Shown: one piece after another, positions 19,266 to 28,800 of the stretch
Layout: each line of letters opens with the position of its first letter
Position numbering within the stretch: position 1 is the first letter of the stretch
Assembly: GCA_016709995.1 (NCBI GenBank)
Contig: JADJLQ010000002.1
Coordinates: 682,001 to 746,000 of the forward strand
Length of the DNA stretch: 64,000 nucleotides
Reading direction: 5' to 3'
Source of the DNA: Saprospiraceae bacterium
Lineage (GTDB): Bacteria; Bacteroidota; Bacteroidia; Chitinophagales; Saprospiraceae
Notes under the pieces: model-generated
Database searches by the model: none
The model's input: the letters and a program-made list of their open reading frames with translations, nothing else
Told to the model about the DNA's origin: nothing
Program-made: the position numbers and the translations under genes

Positions 19266-20280
19266 TGAGGTCGGCGATATCCCCGCCCATACTGGAGGTC
19301 GAACAATAGTCTAACCGATCATTTAATTCTTCAGTAAACCCACCGTGCTGATTGTTGATATAGAGATAGTCTTTTTCAAAAAAATCGTTGGATATATAGA
19401 GGTCCGGCCATCCGTCTTCGTTGAGATCACCGGTGGCGATGCCCAGCCCAAAACCTATCGCACTGGAGTAGATCCCGGCAGCGGTAGTCACATCGGTAAA
19501 GCTGCCGGTGGTCTCGATATCATTGCGCATCAACTTGTCACCACCCAGGAGATCCGGCTGGAGGCGCATGCTGCTGTAGAGCTCGATGCGGTCAGGATTT
19601 TTAAAACTATTGTTGAGGATATAACAGTCGAGGTCTCCGTCGCGGTCATAATCGAAAAAACTCGCATGGGTGCTATAACCCTGGTTATTGAGATGATAGG
19701 TTTTGGCTTTTTCGGTAAAGCTGGGTACTCCATTTTTTATGCCCGCGGGACCATTATTGATGAAAAGTTCATTTTCTTTATTGTCCCCATGGATGTCCCC
19801 TGAATTGCATACATAGATATCGAGCCAGCCATCGCCGTTGATGTCGGCCATACTCACCCCGGTGCTCCAGGCTTTGTCGCCTCCGACACCGGCTTCAACC
19901 GTAATGTCCTTAAATTTTAAGTCCCCCAGGTTGAGATATAATTTGTTTTGATGCTGGTTGGAGGTAAAAAAAATATCCGGCCTGCCATCATTATTGATAT
20001 CGCCTGCTGCTACGCCTCCGCCATTGTAAAAATTGCGGTAGGTGATCACATTAAACTCAGGCGTCTCGCGGACCTCATTGACAAAATCTACTCCGGTCTG
20101 TGCAGGATCGAGCAGGTGGAAGATAGGACGGTCGGTGGCTGCGGTGGCTGCAGGTATGCTATCAGCTTTGCGGGATTCACAAGCAGGCAGTGCCAGCACC
20201 ATGACCCAAGAGATCGCATATATAATAGATCGATTTAAATTTTTTAAAAAGATCTCCTGAAAATAACCTGACCGGACCAA
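19030..20280 (-). CDS. VCBS/FG-GAP repeat lipoprotein with ASPIC-UnbV domain, N-terminal part (frameshifted)
   Basis: N-terminal part of the large propeller protein above; the whole would be about 1100 residues. The signal region ISWVMVLALPACESRK contains a lipobox with Cys at residue 34, so it is a lipoprotein. The N-terminal extension of about 15 residues before NLNRSIIYAI may be too long, and a later start is possible. After the signal come FHLLDPAQTGVDFVNEV and repeats DINNDGRPDIFF, DINGDGWLDIYV, DYDRDGDLDCYIL, DLNEDGWPDLYIS and DLNGDGHPEIVS. The reading turns to nonsense after GRGHF (near 19092). It is transcribed divergently from a paralogue, with 83 bases between them. Confidence 0.85.
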   Translation of the reverse strand: MVRSGYFQEIFLKNLNRSIIYAISWVMVLALPACESRKADSIPAATAATDRPIFHLLDPAQTGVDFVNEVRETPEFNVITYRNFYNGGGVAAGDINNDGRPDIFFTSNQHQNKLYLNLGDLKFKDITVEAGVGGDKAWSTGVSMADINGDGWLDIYVCNSGDIHGDNKENELFINNGPAGIKNGVPSFTEKAKTYHLNNQGYSTHASFFDYDRDGDLDCYILNNSFKNPDRIELYSSMRLQPDLLGGDKLMRNDIETTGSFTDVTTAAGIYSSAIGFGLGIATGDLNEDGWPDLYISNDFFEKDYLYINNQHGGFTEELNDRLDYCSTSSMGGDIADLNGDGHPEIVSTDMLPGDNDRIKRMVVFEPFHLEDYRYRANYYQFIQNCLHLNDGRGHFRRSPILRDRRDRLELGRHDL

Positions 20281-20301
20281 GCCATAAAATTAAGTGAAGT
20301 T

Positions 20302-20335
20302 TTTGGACCACCCCTTCTTATTTATAGTAATTTTG
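20302..20335 (+). promoter_or_regulatory. Bacteroidota promoter for the plus-strand VCBS gene
   Basis: TTTG at 20302-20305 and TAATTTTG at 20328-20335 (TAnnTTTG), 22 bases apart, fit the -33/-7 promoter pattern. The start codon at 20364 is 29 bases after the -7 element. It is one of the better promoter matches in the window. Confidence 0.6.
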
Positions 20336-20363
20336 GTCCTCATCCATTCGTGCTTTTTTCTTC

Positions 20364-21446
20364 ATGAGCCATCGCCTATTATTCTTATCTCTTCTTTGGT
20401 GTACCCTCTCCTGTAATACCAAACCGACTACCTCGATATTTAAAAAACTGGATCCGGCCAAAACCCAGGTCACCTTCGCCAATACCATCACCGAGACCGA
20501 GGAGGACAATGTACTCAATTATGAATATTTTTATAACGGAGGGGGTGTAGCTGCTGCGGACTTTAACCGGGATGGACAGATCGATCTTTTTTTTACCGGC
20601 AACCAGGTGCCCAACCGACTCTATCTCAATCGTGGGCAGCTTCGGTTTGAAGATGTCACCGCCGGGGCCTTCCCTTCGGAGCAAGACACGCACGCATGGC
20701 ATACGGGGGTCACCGTGGTAGACCTCAACCAGGATGGCTGGCCCGACCTTTATGTGTCTGTCTCAGGCAATATCGATCATCCGGAGTGGCGCAAAAACAA
20801 ACTATTCATTAATAACGGCGACCAGTCAAAAGGTGGGGCAGAAATCTCTTTCTCTGAGCAAGCTGCGGCCTATGGGCTCGACCTCGCTACTTACTCTACA
20901 CAGGCAGCATTTTTTGATTATGACAAAGATGGGGATCTCGATGCCTATATCCTCAACCACAATGTCAAAGACTTCAAACGATTTGATGTCAAAGCGATCC
21001 AGTTTATGCGTGATTCGCTGGCAGGGGACCGGCTGATGCAGAATGATCATGGCCATTTCGTCGATGTATCGGTACAGGCCGGCATCAAAGGCAATCCGAT
21101 CGGTTTTGGCCTGGGCATTCATATCGCAGATCTCAATAATGATACCTGGCCCGATATCTACGTGTCCAATGACTACCTGGAGGAGGATTATCTCTATATC
21201 AACCGGCAGGATGGCACTTTTACCGACGAAATAAAAAGCCGCACCAACCATATCTCCTATTTTTCAATGGGCAATGATATCGGTGATCTCAACAATGACC
21301 TGTTGCCGGATATCATCACCACCGATATGCTGCCGGAAGACAATAAAAGGCAAAACTGCTGTTTGGACCGGACAAATATGAAGCCTATCTCTCCATGCTC
21401 AAAGGGGGTATCCATCCTTCGTTTATGCGCAATATGCTGCAGTTAA
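20364..21446 (+). CDS. VCBS/FG-GAP repeat lipoprotein with ASPIC-UnbV domain, N-terminal part (frameshifted)
   Basis: Paralogue of the divergent neighbour. MSHRLLFLSLLWCTLSCNTK is a lipoprotein signal with Cys at residue 17, followed by FKKLDPAKTQVTFANTI and propeller repeats (DFNRDGQIDLFF, DLNQDGWPDLYV, DYDKDGDLDAYIL, DLNNDTWPDIYVS). The frame fails after LPEDNKRQ. The A-run at 21352-21355 appears one A short; with five As the reading is KRQKLLFGPDKYEAYLSM, continuing into the next entry. The unit Asp/Asn-rich repeats should bind calcium. Likely outer-membrane anchored, role in glycan or peptide binding inferred only from the SusCD context. Confidence 0.86.
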   Translation: MSHRLLFLSLLWCTLSCNTKPTTSIFKKLDPAKTQVTFANTITETEEDNVLNYEYFYNGGGVAAADFNRDGQIDLFFTGNQVPNRLYLNRGQLRFEDVTAGAFPSEQDTHAWHTGVTVVDLNQDGWPDLYVSVSGNIDHPEWRKNKLFINNGDQSKGGAEISFSEQAAAYGLDLATYSTQAAFFDYDKDGDLDAYILNHNVKDFKRFDVKAIQFMRDSLAGDRLMQNDHGHFVDVSVQAGIKGNPIGFGLGIHIADLNNDTWPDIYVSNDYLEEDYLYINRQDGTFTDEIKSRTNHISYFSMGNDIGDLNNDLLPDIITTDMLPEDNKRQNCCLDRTNMKPISPCSKGVSILRLCAICCS

Positions 21447-23656
21447 ACAATGGTGATGGTACCTATGCCGAGGTCGGCCAGCTGGCAGGGATGTCCAATA
21501 CCGATTGGAGCTGGAGCGTGCTGATGGCCGATTTTGACAATGATGGCTACAAAGATTTGTTTTTCTCCAATGGTTACCTGCGGGACTATACCAATATGGA
21601 TTTTATGAAGTATTATGCCGATGCCTCCATCCAGTCAGGAGTCAAAGTCAAAGACATGATCGAAAAAATGCCCTCTACCCGCACGGCCAACTATATCTAT
21701 CAAAACAGCCAGGGCAGTGGCCGCTTTGGATTTACCAATAAAGTGAAGGATTGGGGTTTTGAGGAGCCGATCATCTCTAATGGTGCTGTGGCAGTAGACC
21801 TCGACGGGGATGGTGACCTGGAGCTCGTCACCAACAATCTCAATGCCGTCGCCTCCATCTATCAGAATCTCAGCGCTGGGCAGACCATCCCCCCAGCATC
21901 TGCGCACTACCTCGAGATCCAATTGCAGGACAGTACTATATATATGTATGGTACCAAGGTCCTGGTCTACGCCGGTGACCTGGCACAATACCAGGAGTAT
22001 GGCCCTACCCATGGCTATCAGAGCAGTAACCTGGGAGTGATGCATTTTGGCCTGGGCACTCATACCTCCGCCGACAGCATCATCGTCCTTTGGCCGGATG
22101 GTACACGCCAGAAACTGACCGGCATCCAGGCAGACCAGCTGGTACCCCTTTCCCGACAGGGATCATTGCCTATAGCTCCTGGGCCCCCTTCAGACCCGCT
22201 TTTTGTCAGGATAGCTTTTGACTACGCGCATAGCCAGCTACCGTCCAATGATTTTACCCAACAGCGCTTCCTGCCCCAGATGTGCAGCTATACCGGTCCG
22301 CGCATGACCCAGGCAGATGTCGATGGGGATGGGCTCATCGATTTTTATATCGGTGGAGGTAAAGGCCAGGCCGGGCAACTGTTTAAACAAAATCGCGCCG
22401 GTGGCTTTGAGCTCCTGCCCCAGGCGGATTTTGAGCAAGACCGTTTATGTACCGATACGGATGCGACCTTCGTCGATATTGACGGCGATGGTGACCAGGA
22501 CCTCTATGTCGCCAGTGGGGGCTACCAATACCTGGAGCATGACCTGGCCCTGCAAAACAGGTTGTATCTCAATGATGGCCGGGGTCATTTTGACAAAGCC
22601 CGGGACGCCATGACAGACCTCCCCTATGCTGACAATGTGGTCAAAAAAATAGACCTGGATCACGACGGGCATCCTGAGATCCTCCTCGGCGGTGGTTGTA
22701 TGCCCCTGGCTTATCCCCTGGCTCATCCCACCCGTCTCTATCGATATGCCGGCGGTCGGCTAGTCCGCGCTGCGGAGCCGGCACTCGACAGCCTGGGCGT
22801 GATCAGTGACCTCACCATCACCGATATTGATCATGATGGCGATGAGGATGTGCTGGCAGTCGGCGAGTGGTCAGGCATCCTGCTTTTGGAAAACAAACTA
22901 GGTAATCTGCAACCGGCCCGTAATATCTATCCCGGCAGGACCGGCTTATGGAACCGCATACAAATCACCGACATAGACAACGATGGCGACCAGGACCTGA
23001 TCGTGGGCAATTTTGGACTCAACTCCCAATACCAGGCCAGTGAAGCAGCCCCCATCACCCTTAGCCTGGCCGATTTTGATGGCAATGGCTCTATCGATCC
23101 CCTCATCTCTTATTACACCCAGGGCACCAGCTATCCGATGTATAGCAAAGACGAACTGCTGGATCAACTGGCCATCTTAAAGAAGAAATACATCACTTAT
23201 GACCAATATGCTTCTGTCACGACGGAGGAGGTGCTTGGTCAGTTCAGCACCATCAAACCCCTGACGATGGAAGTCAATACCCTGGAGACTACCTTGCTGA
23301 TCAATGAAAAAGGCCTGTTCCACCCGGCGCCCCTGCCCATCCAGGCGCAGTATGCCCCGGTCTACGCCATGCTCACCAGGGATCTCAATGGAGACGGCTA
23401 CGAAGACCTGATCCTCGCAGGCAATCAGTCACACGCGCGCGTGCGCCTGGGCAGGCTCGATGCCAATTATGGCCAGGTCTATTTCAACAACCGGCATGGC
23501 GGCTATGACTACCTCGACCAGCGCACTTCCGGCCTGCAAGTCAAAGGGGATGTAAAAGATATCCAACTCATAGGAGATAAGCTGGTGATCGGTATCAATG
23601 ATGCCAGGATCGAAGTCTATGGACTTGCTGGTAGCAGCCACCTCCGGTTGCGGTGA
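21395..23656 (+). CDS. VCBS/FG-GAP repeat protein with ASPIC-UnbV domain, C-terminal part (frameshifted)
   Basis: Rest of the plus-strand propeller protein; the full product would be about 1097 residues. Begins MLKGGIHPSFMRNMLQLNNG and continues through DFDNDGYKDLFFSNGYLRDY, DLDGDGDLELVTNN, an ASPIC/UnbV segment ending SADSIIVLWPDGTRQKL, then DVDGDGLIDFYIGG, DIDGDGDQDLYVASGG, DIDHDGDEDVLAVG, DIDNDGDQDLIVGNFGLNS and DLNGDGYEDLILAGN. The GNFGLNSQYQA motif is shared with the divergent paralogue (GNWGLNSKLQP), showing the two come from one ancestor. It ends at a TGA followed directly by a 33-bp tandem repeat. Confidence 0.86.
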   Translation: MLKGGIHPSFMRNMLQLNNGDGTYAEVGQLAGMSNTDWSWSVLMADFDNDGYKDLFFSNGYLRDYTNMDFMKYYADASIQSGVKVKDMIEKMPSTRTANYIYQNSQGSGRFGFTNKVKDWGFEEPIISNGAVAVDLDGDGDLELVTNNLNAVASIYQNLSAGQTIPPASAHYLEIQLQDSTIYMYGTKVLVYAGDLAQYQEYGPTHGYQSSNLGVMHFGLGTHTSADSIIVLWPDGTRQKLTGIQADQLVPLSRQGSLPIAPGPPSDPLFVRIAFDYAHSQLPSNDFTQQRFLPQMCSYTGPRMTQADVDGDGLIDFYIGGGKGQAGQLFKQNRAGGFELLPQADFEQDRLCTDTDATFVDIDGDGDQDLYVASGGYQYLEHDLALQNRLYLNDGRGHFDKARDAMTDLPYADNVVKKIDLDHDGHPEILLGGGCMPLAYPLAHPTRLYRYAGGRLVRAAEPALDSLGVISDLTITDIDHDGDEDVLAVGEWSGILLLENKLGNLQPARNIYPGRTGLWNRIQITDIDNDGDQDLIVGNFGLNSQYQASEAAPITLSLADFDGNGSIDPLISYYTQGTSYPMYSKDELLDQLAILKKKYITYDQYASVTTEEVLGQFSTIKPLTMEVNTLETTLLINEKGLFHPAPLPIQAQYAPVYAMLTRDLNGDGYEDLILAGNQSHARVRLGRLDANYGQVYFNNRHGGYDYLDQRTSGLQVKGDVKDIQLIGDKLVIGINDARIEVYGLAGSSHLRLR

Positions 23657-23666
23657 TGACCTTAAA

Positions 23667-23786
23667 GGGAGACAAAATGCCTATTACCCCGATCTTGAAG
23701 AGAGATAAAACGCCAATTACCCTGGCCATGAATAGAGATAAAATGCTATTACCCCGACACTGAAGGGAGGCGAAATTCCTATTGAC
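23667..23786. repeat. 33-bp degenerate tandem repeat, about 3.7 copies
   Basis: Units start at 23667, 23700, 23733 and 23765 and share a core like GAGATAAAATGCCTATTACC with about 70-75% identity by eye. It begins 10 bases after the stop of the VCBS gene and is non-coding. Confidence 0.75.
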
Positions 23787-23825
23787 TGGTCCATTTTTTT
23801 TGGTCTTGTGTAAACTTTTTTTAGG

Positions 23826-24528
23826 ACGGGTCAGGCCCTGAAAGGAGCCCTGTATTGCGGCAAGTGTGGTCGTTAGCAGGCGGCGCCTTCAAGGCCGCCT
23901 CCTGCTTCGCGCGATGGCAGGTAATTTTTTTTTATTCACCAAAGACAAGAGGCAGCCCTGAAAGGCGCCCTATATTGCGGCAAGTGTGGTCGCTAGCAGG
24001 CGGCGCCTTCAAGGCCGCCTCCTGCTTTGCGCGGTTGCAAAAGGTAATTTTTTTTATTCACCAAAAGACAAGAGGCGGCCCTGGAAGGCGCCACTTGTCC
24101 CCAAAAAAAGCCCCACATCGCTGCGATTCACCAAAAGACAAGAGGCGGCCCTGAAAGGTGCCCTGTATTGCGGCAAGTGCGGTCGTAAGCAGGCGGCGCC
24201 TTCAAGGCCGCCTCCTGCTTTGCGCGGTGGCAAAAGGTAATTTTTTTTATTCCCCAAAAGACAAGAGGCGGCCCTGAAAGGTGCCCTGTAATGCGGCAAG
24301 TGTGGTCGTTAGCAGGCGGCGCCTTCAAGGCCGCCTCCTGCTTTGCGCGGTTGCAAAAGGTAATTCTTTTTATTCACCAAAAGACATGAGGCGGCCCAGA
24401 AAGGAGCCCTGTATTGTGGCAAGTGCGGTCGTAAGCAGGCGGCGCCTTCAAGGCCGCCTCCTGCTTTGCGCGGTTGCAATAGGTCACCAAAAGACAAGAG
24501 GCGGCCCTGGAAGGCGCCACTTGTCCTC
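23826..24528. repeat. REP/BIME-like palindromic repeat array A (5 cores)
   Basis: Five near-identical 30-base palindromic cores, GCAGGCGGCGCC then TTCAAGGCCGCCTCCTGC, start at 23876, 23996, 24189, 24312 and 24435. Each is preceded by a second GC-rich segment (GGCGGCCCTGAAAGGNGCC), which is an inverted, imperfect version of the core, so each ~123-base unit holds two inverted palindromes. Units are joined by an A/T-rich linker ending TTCACCAAAAGACAAGAGG. The wider 193-base gap between cores 2 and 3 contains a decayed terminator-like segment (24102-24130). Open frames through the array are by-products of the repeat and not genes. Confidence 0.9.
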
Positions 24529-24556
24529 AAAAAAAAGCCCCGCATCCCTGCGAGGC
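24529..24556 (-). terminator. Rho-independent terminator, cassette A
   Basis: Read on the minus strand: GCCTCGCA-GGGA-TGCGGGGC stem-loop followed by eight Ts. It lies about 70 bases beyond the stop of the T9SS partner gene of cassette A and marks the border with repeat array A. Confidence 0.88.
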
Positions 24557-24626
24557 CCTTTGCTATCTGGTATAAAGGTATTTCTTGTAAAGATTTCTCC
24601 TGTGGCTTCAGGAGCACAGCGAACTT

Positions 24627-25770
24627 TTAATCCACTTTCACCACAGTCATCGACTCATTGATCTCCGCACTCGATACCCGTACGATATAAGTACCCGGCG
24701 TATACTCCGACATGTTAAGGTCAAGGTAGTTCGAACCATTTCGAAATAGCAACCCTTTATTGAAAACACTTCGACCAAGAATATCATAGATTTCTAATCT
24801 CACGTTGCTCTCAGTATTACTATTAAAAACTATCTCAAGCTTTCCTTTTACTGGATTTGGATATGCTTCCATACTAAACCTATCATTTTTTTAATAATAA
24901 TACTCTGTATATCTGTATAAGTGGCTTCCATTTACATCAATCTGCTTAATCCTATAATATACTTTCCCTGCACTTCCAATATTGTCATCATATATATATA
25001 ATTGCTCATTACTTGATTGACCAGCTGCGGCTTTCTTGCCTATAGTTGTCCAATTTTCTTCTCCATTTATCTTTCTTTCAATATTAAATTCAAGTGTATT
25101 AATTTCATTTTTGTAATCCAAGTTAGTTTCGATTTGTTTTGACCCAAATATTTAGCGTTGAAATTAATAAGTTGCAAAGGAAGATATGTCTCTCGAAAAT
25201 TGATCATCTGCTTCGACATTTCCACCACTCAAAGGTCTTTGGACTACAACTTGTCCAATCCGATGGAGTTGGAGCACCATTTCCAAATGCAAGTGGTTCC
25301 AGATTTACAATAAGTCCATTATTAGGATTGGACATTGGAGATCCAACTACGTGTCTCAAATGAACTACGATAATATCGCCAGCACCTGATGGTATTACTT
25401 GATTTTGAATGCCTAACCACTGAGATGAAAAATCATCATATACCCAATTAAACCATGATACTGCAGTCCCACTCAAATCTGCTGTAGGATGAACGACTGC
25501 ATTAGCTTGACCTGACTCCGGCTCACTAGAACCATCAGATAGTCCAATCCGAATTACAAGTTTACAGCTATTATTTTGGCACGGATTCTCATTAAATCTG
25601 TTCAAAGCACATGCTCCTGAGTTCCCTACTGCAAATGTAGCTGTACCGGTTTGACCTGCAAATTTATATGGTGCCGGATCTAAAACCGGATCAGTTATAA
25701 ATGGTTGATATTGTCCAAAATTTATAAAATAAAATAATAAAAAGCTTAAAACCAAAGAGATCTTTTTCAT
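24627..25770 (-). pseudogene. Broken copy of T9SS type A sorting-domain protein
   Basis: Counterpart of the intact gene at 33515-34663. Three separate frames remain: 25204-25770 (N-terminal half with signal peptide MKKISLVLSFLLFYFINFGQ), 24891-25121 (middle), and 24627-24872 (T9SS CTD with MEAYPNPVKGKLEIVFN). Compared with the intact copy, disruptions include one T lost in the run near 24886-24892, a changed and shortened segment at about 24923, altered bases near 25095-25115, two bases lost near 25190, and one A gained near 25240. All fall between about 24.88 and 25.24 kb, while both flanks are ~99% identical. Either a decayed duplicate or a poorly resolved stretch of assembly. Confidence 0.8.
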
Positions 25771-25802
25771 TTTTACTTGTCTTTAATTTGATATAAAATA
25801 AT

Positions 25803-28800
25803 CTATTTTTCTGCATTCACATTATTGTTCAGATTAATTTCTCCGCCACCTCCGTTAATTAATTGAACTGTGAAAAATTTAGTGCCATTGACTCCTTGAG
25901 TGTTGAAATTTCCCTGTAATCCAAAAGTGGTTGAGTTTAATCCAGGAATAACTTTATTTGTTCTCCATATCCAGAAAACCGGATTCGAATTATCAAATGT
26001 CCAATCAGTATTCTCTAATGTGGTGGTGCCTAGAGAAGTGAGAGCAGGATTATATGTAAAGGTGAACCGATTATCTTTCACAATTTGAATGGTTATTGTC
26101 GTACCATTTGTAGGTTGATTTAAAATTTCCGATAACCTTACGAACATTCTTAATTGTCTATTAGGGTTTGACGCTGAAACAACAAAGGATGATGGTGACA
26201 GTGAAATTGTTGGTGTCAAATCGGGTGGTAATCTAAATCCCGCATCCACCGTACTATCCACCTGACCTGCTACTAACACATAATTACCCGTCATTCCCCC
26301 TGCTCCCGCATCACTATCCACATCGTCTAATACTCCTCCCGCATTGGCGGTAGTCGGTATATATCCCGCCGGTGTACCAAAAGTCACTTTATACGTGCCA
26401 GGAGGGATGCTTCCAAAGAAATATCGGCCATTAGCATCAGTCAGGGTATCTCGCATTGCATTGGTACCAATATTGGTCAGCGTCACGGTCACTCCTGGTA
26501 TACCCGGCTCGCCGGCATCCTGGTGTCCATCAGCATCCTGATCGTTCCATACAAAATTGCCAATACCTGCAGCGCAGTCTGTCACATCGGCTTCTACCGC
26601 TATATTGAGGACCAGAGTCTTGGGACATAGTCCTGTACCGGGTACTCCGACATTGCCATTGGGTAGCCATCGCATATATAAAGCGATGGTGTCTCCCGGA
26701 CTGTAATTCAACGGATTCAAAGTGGTGATCGGTGGGTTTTGAGCGGCTGCGATGAACTGAGCCATATATTCATCAAAATTATCGATGAAATGAAAAGCGC
26801 CGTTTTGCAGAAAATAATAGGTTACAGTACCATCCGGGAATACGGTGGGAAGATTTAACGTTGGACTGAAAGCGCAGATGGATCGTATTGACTGATCAAA
26901 CTCCTCCTGCACACTGATACAGGCAGATTGATATTCAAGTGTATCGATACCATCGGTCACTACGATGCCGTACCCCAGGGGCTCCTGGTGATAAAAATCA
27001 TAATGGAAGACGCCGGGGCTCACTACCGTCAGGGCTACCCCGAAGGGTTGTGGCACCAAAACCTGAGGAAGAAAATCAGCTGATGGCCCATCCTGCATGA
27101 TACCATAGGTCGTATTGCCGGTAGCATTGTTGATGGCTATGATGCGCCATATACCACCCGGAGTAGCTTCTACGGCTACTTCTTCCGAATATATATAGTT
27201 CTGATTGTCCGGTGTATAGATATATTCTTCTACACAGCCGCAGGGATCTGTGATATTGGGTGACCCGGAATGGTTGATACCAATATCCCAGGTGAGGTCA
27301 TTTTCACCTGATACCAGGGTGGTTGAAGCAGATCGGTAGGTAATATGCATGATATCATTGTCTGCTGCATCCTGTGTGTTTCCATTCGCATCCGTTGGGC
27401 TGACTACAAAACCTGTCGGCAGGCTCGAAACAACCAATTTGATATAATAATCTCCTGCAGGCAAACCGGTGAATAAATAATATCCATTGCTATCAGTAGT
27501 ATCTTTAGCTACCAAAGCGTCATTGGAGGATCTGTGTAATTCTATAATGAGTCCCGGAGCACCCCACTCAGGCCCAACTATGCTACCGTCCAGTGGATCA
27601 ATGATATTATCCTGGATGCCATTCCTATTAAGATCATACCAGGCTCTATCGCCTAATGATGCCTGGCAACCGCTGGGCTCTATGAGGATATCATATTTAT
27701 ACATTTGAGGACAGTCCTGGGTATTCTGAGGAGTAAAGCGCACGATCACAGTAACCGTAGTACCGGGAGCATAAAGTGCAGGATTAAATATCGTAGCTGG
27801 TTGACCATTTATAGTGAAAGAAACTGTCCCAGGGGAGGGATTACCTCCCAGTGTGGCACTACCAGTGAGTGTAATAGGGTCTGCTACACCACAAATGGAA
27901 AATATAGGATCGATGGAAGTGATTAATTTGGAAACGATACAAAGATTGCTGTAGGAGAGTGTATGAATGCCATCGCTCACTGTCACCATATACCCGACGC
28001 CTACATCATGAGAAAATTTTAATTTATACAATCCTGGTGATACCTCCGGAATAATCGTACCGGATGCAGGCAAATCCATATTGGCAAGGGTGTCTATCAC
28101 TTCCATGCCAGTCTGGCTGAGTATGGTCCATACACTGCCAGGTGTGCCATTGATGATTAATTCATCCAGCACTTCATACAGTTCATCCCTTAGATAGATG
28201 ATATCATGACAGGTACAGGGATCACCTATAGATGCCCCGACTCTGGCCACCAGACCTACATCCCATTTGAGATCAATCTGACCGGAGGCAAGGGTGATAT
28301 TACCGGACTTGCCCGTAATCGTATCGATATCGCTGTCAAATGCATCATTGCCGACATTGGGTTTGGTGAGTTTAAATCCCGTACCGGTGGTATCAAAGCT
28401 GATATAGTAGTTGCCGGGAGGCAGGTTTGAGAATCCATAGATTCCATTGACATCCGTAGTATCCATCCCCACCAATACATTGGCCTGGGTATACAATTTG
28501 ATTATTTTGCCGGGTGCAGGAAGTTCGCCACCATCCTGGATTCCATTTTCATTTTTATCATACCATACATAGTCGCCCAGTGAAGCTGGTTGACTGGACA
28601 AAGTAAGACAGGCCAGATCGACCTTGAGATAGTCGCCTACGCCCCTGCCTTCGACCCTCAGATAGGAAGTACCTGTCGGCGCAATGCCCTGCAAAAGATA
28701 CAATTGAAGTCCGGGATTGATGTCTACATCATAATCCACCTGCACGCTATCTCTGGATAGTCGGGTCCCGCCGGCATTGTAAAATGATAATAAGAAAGCA

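Larger units (their letters stand above)
24529..26272 (-). repeat. Near-identical duplicated cassette, copy A
   Basis: This stretch matches 33392-35162 almost base for base outside a 360-base zone of small indels. It contains the terminator, the T9SS partner gene, and the last ~150 codons of the giant protein. Similarity drops at 26272 and fades into ordinary paralogy by about 26400. Confidence 0.9.

Noticed and set aside
16926..23656. Divergent VCBS fragments read as four separate genes
   Set aside because: The halves of each pair join into one family-length protein with one or two base corrections, so I treat them as two frameshifted genes.
24137..24200. A reading of the repeat as ALKGALYCGKCGRKQ, resembling a zinc ribbon of a serine recombinase
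   Set aside because: Only the units with CGTAAGCAG keep this frame open; others have a stop (CGTTAGCAG, CGCTAGCAG). The resemblance is probably chance.
23855..24661. Open frames of 60-126 codons through repeat array A (similar ones in array B)
   Set aside because: They exist on both strands because the GC-rich repeat lacks stops, and they change frame or stop from unit to unit. They are by-products of the repeat.
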